30,120 bases of DNA from Eimeria necatrix (Eukaryota; Apicomplexa; Conoidasida; Eucoccidiorida; Eimeriidae), in NCBI RefSeq assembly GCF_000499385.1, contig NW_013655370.1:1-30120 (forward strand), written 5' to 3'. Shown piece by piece: positions 29,245 to 30,120 of this stretch. The translations under genes were made by a program, and so were the position numbers. The notes below the pieces were generated by a model. That model worked only from the letters and a program-made list of their open reading frames with translations, was not told the origin of the DNA and made no database searches. The stretch's first letter is position 1; each line of letters starts with the position of its first letter.

Positions 29245-29249
<5 letters not shown>

Positions 29250-29644
29250 GAGAGCTGCAGTCGGTAGACACAGTTGGTGGTAGAGTTTGCTGCGGGCCGA
29301 CGGACTGCGCCAATGCTGGAGCCGCAGCAGCAGCAGCAGCAGCAAGTGCAGCAGCTGCAGCAGCAGCTGCAGCAGCACCTGGAGGCCTCGGGGCTCTCTG
29401 AGTTGCTGCTCTCAGGATGGAGACCTGAGCAGCAAACTGCAGCAAGCAAGAGAGCTGCAGTCGGTAGACACAGTTGGTGGTAGAGTTTGCTGCGGGCCGA
29501 CGGACTGCGCCAATGCTGGAGCCGCAGCAGCAGCAGCAGCAGCAAGTGCAGCAGCTGCAGCAGCAGCTGCAGCAGCACCTGGAGGCCTCGGGGCTCTCTG
29601 AGTTGCTGCTCTCAGGATGGAGACCTGAGCAGCAAACTGCAGCA
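29245..29644. repeat. Exact 200-bp tandem duplication
   Basis: 29245-29444 and 29445-29644 appear identical base for base, including non-repetitive parts (AGTCGGTAGACACAGTTGG and CTCAGGATGGAGACC). The period, 200, is not a multiple of three. Confidence 0.93.
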
Positions 29645-29749
29645 GCAGAAGGGGGCCCCCCGGAGGCTGGGAGCTGCCTGGGGCCCCAATATGGGTCTGG
29701 CAGCAGCAGCAGCAGCAGCAGCATTATGTCGGTGAAGCGCGGGGTCACT

Positions 29750-29784
<35 letters not shown>

Positions 29785-30120
29785 TTCGGGGGGAGCAGCT
29801 CCCCTCTTCACGCGCCTCGCCAGAGGAGACCCGCGGGCTTTGCTTCGTGCTGCAGCAGCAGCAGACGCGCTGTCTTGTTTTGCTGCTCCCAAAGCCTCTG
29901 CTGCAGCTTCCCGGGGCCCCCCGGGGGCCCCCCTGGAGGGTCCTGGGGGCCCCCTGGGGGCCCCCCCGGAGGGGCCCCCGGGGGAAAAGAAGCTGCCGCG
30001 TGTGCCCATGGGGCCCCCCGCGGTCCCTTCCGGGGGCCCCCCGGGGGGCCCCCCGGGGGCCCCCCCCTGTCCCCCGGGCCCCCCCGAGGGCCTCCCGGGG
30101 GCCCCCCCAGGGGGGCCCCC
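29468..30120 (+). CDS. Hypothetical protein fragment, 3' partial
   Basis: Not recognised. In the second copy of the duplication the frame reads MLEPQQQQQQQVQQLQQQLQ, then HLEASGLSELLLSGWRPEQQ. It stays open to the window end through CLGPQYGSGS, IMSVKRGVTAA, APLFTRLARGDPRALLRAA and a Gly-Pro-rich part encoded by GGGGCCCC repeats (PPGEKKLPRVPMGPPAVP). In the first copy the same peptide starts at 29313 but ends at a stop after entering copy two. Upstream, another open stretch (28986-29264) reads AIELLLGTKAYEEAAAAAAAAGRRLQQLLQ and ends at a TAG that could be removed by a GTAGAC donor at 29264. If the duplication is an assembly artefact, one gene with a short intron would span 29100-30120. Confidence 0.35.
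29645..30120. repeat. GGGGCCCC-type low-complexity sequence
   Basis: Short block at 29648-29690 and a dense one from 29910 to the window end, read as Gly/Pro/Ala in the forward open frame. Confidence 0.85.

Noticed and set aside
1..30120. tRNA, rRNA or transposase genes
   Set aside because: Reading both strands I saw no tRNA T-loop/acceptor pattern, no rRNA-like conserved stretch and no transposase or reverse-transcriptase motifs; a dedicated search could still find a short RNA gene.

Overview
The window looks like coccidian (apicomplexan) nuclear DNA, most probably an Eimeria chromosome. Three features support this. CAG/CTG trinucleotide tracts are extremely dense on both sides of and inside genes and translate as long Ala, Gln, Ser and Leu runs. 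There are many interstitial arrays of the telomere-like heptamer TTTAGGG/AAACCCT. GC-rich coding blocks alternate with AT-rich spacers. Homopolymeric amino-acid repeats encoded by CAG and interspersed AAACCCT arrays are established hallmarks of repeat-rich Eimeria chromosome segments. No database search was run, so the species is not assigned.

Layout, all recognised genes on the + strand. (1) 1-607: 3' end of a PP2C-type Ser/Thr phosphatase gene. (2) 608-2640: gene-poor spacer with telomere-like arrays, a 23-bp tandem repeat, an AT inverted repeat and the first copies of a dispersed palindrome. (3) 2646-9173: a six-exon major facilitator (Spinster-like) transporter; all splice phases agree and the 12 membrane segments can be placed. 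(4) 9000-12430: GGGGCCCC-type arrays, then AT-rich spacer. (5) 12891-16467: a gene of unknown function interrupted by a 100-N assembly gap. (6) 17316-18843: a small three-exon gene for a basic 120-residue protein, reconstructed by hand because each exon is shorter than 150 nt and the introns are full of TTTAGGG arrays. (7) 18841-19319: a GCTA tetranucleotide satellite that starts at that gene's stop codon. (8) About 21220-23654: a protein with a NET (extra-terminal, BET-type) domain, with one frame change inside a CAG tract and a terminal exon behind a TTTAGGG-containing intron. (9) 23655-28850: mostly repeats and AT-rich spacer with weak coding candidates. (10) 28854-30120: back-to-back telomere-like repeats, an exact 200-bp tandem duplication, and an open frame running off the window.

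The genes do not form a functional pathway; they share a repeat-invaded architecture. Two observations stand out. First, introns are built from the same low-complexity repeats as the spacers: the six introns outside the small gene carry CAG/CTG tracts at one or both splice sites, and three introns in two genes carry TTTAGGG arrays at or within 16 nt of the 5' splice site, twice as GT(A/G)AGGGTTTAGGG. Second, a 14-bp palindrome, GGTGTACGTACACC, and its variants occur more than 20 times in 30 kb, with outer arms that differ between copies yet remain self-complementary.
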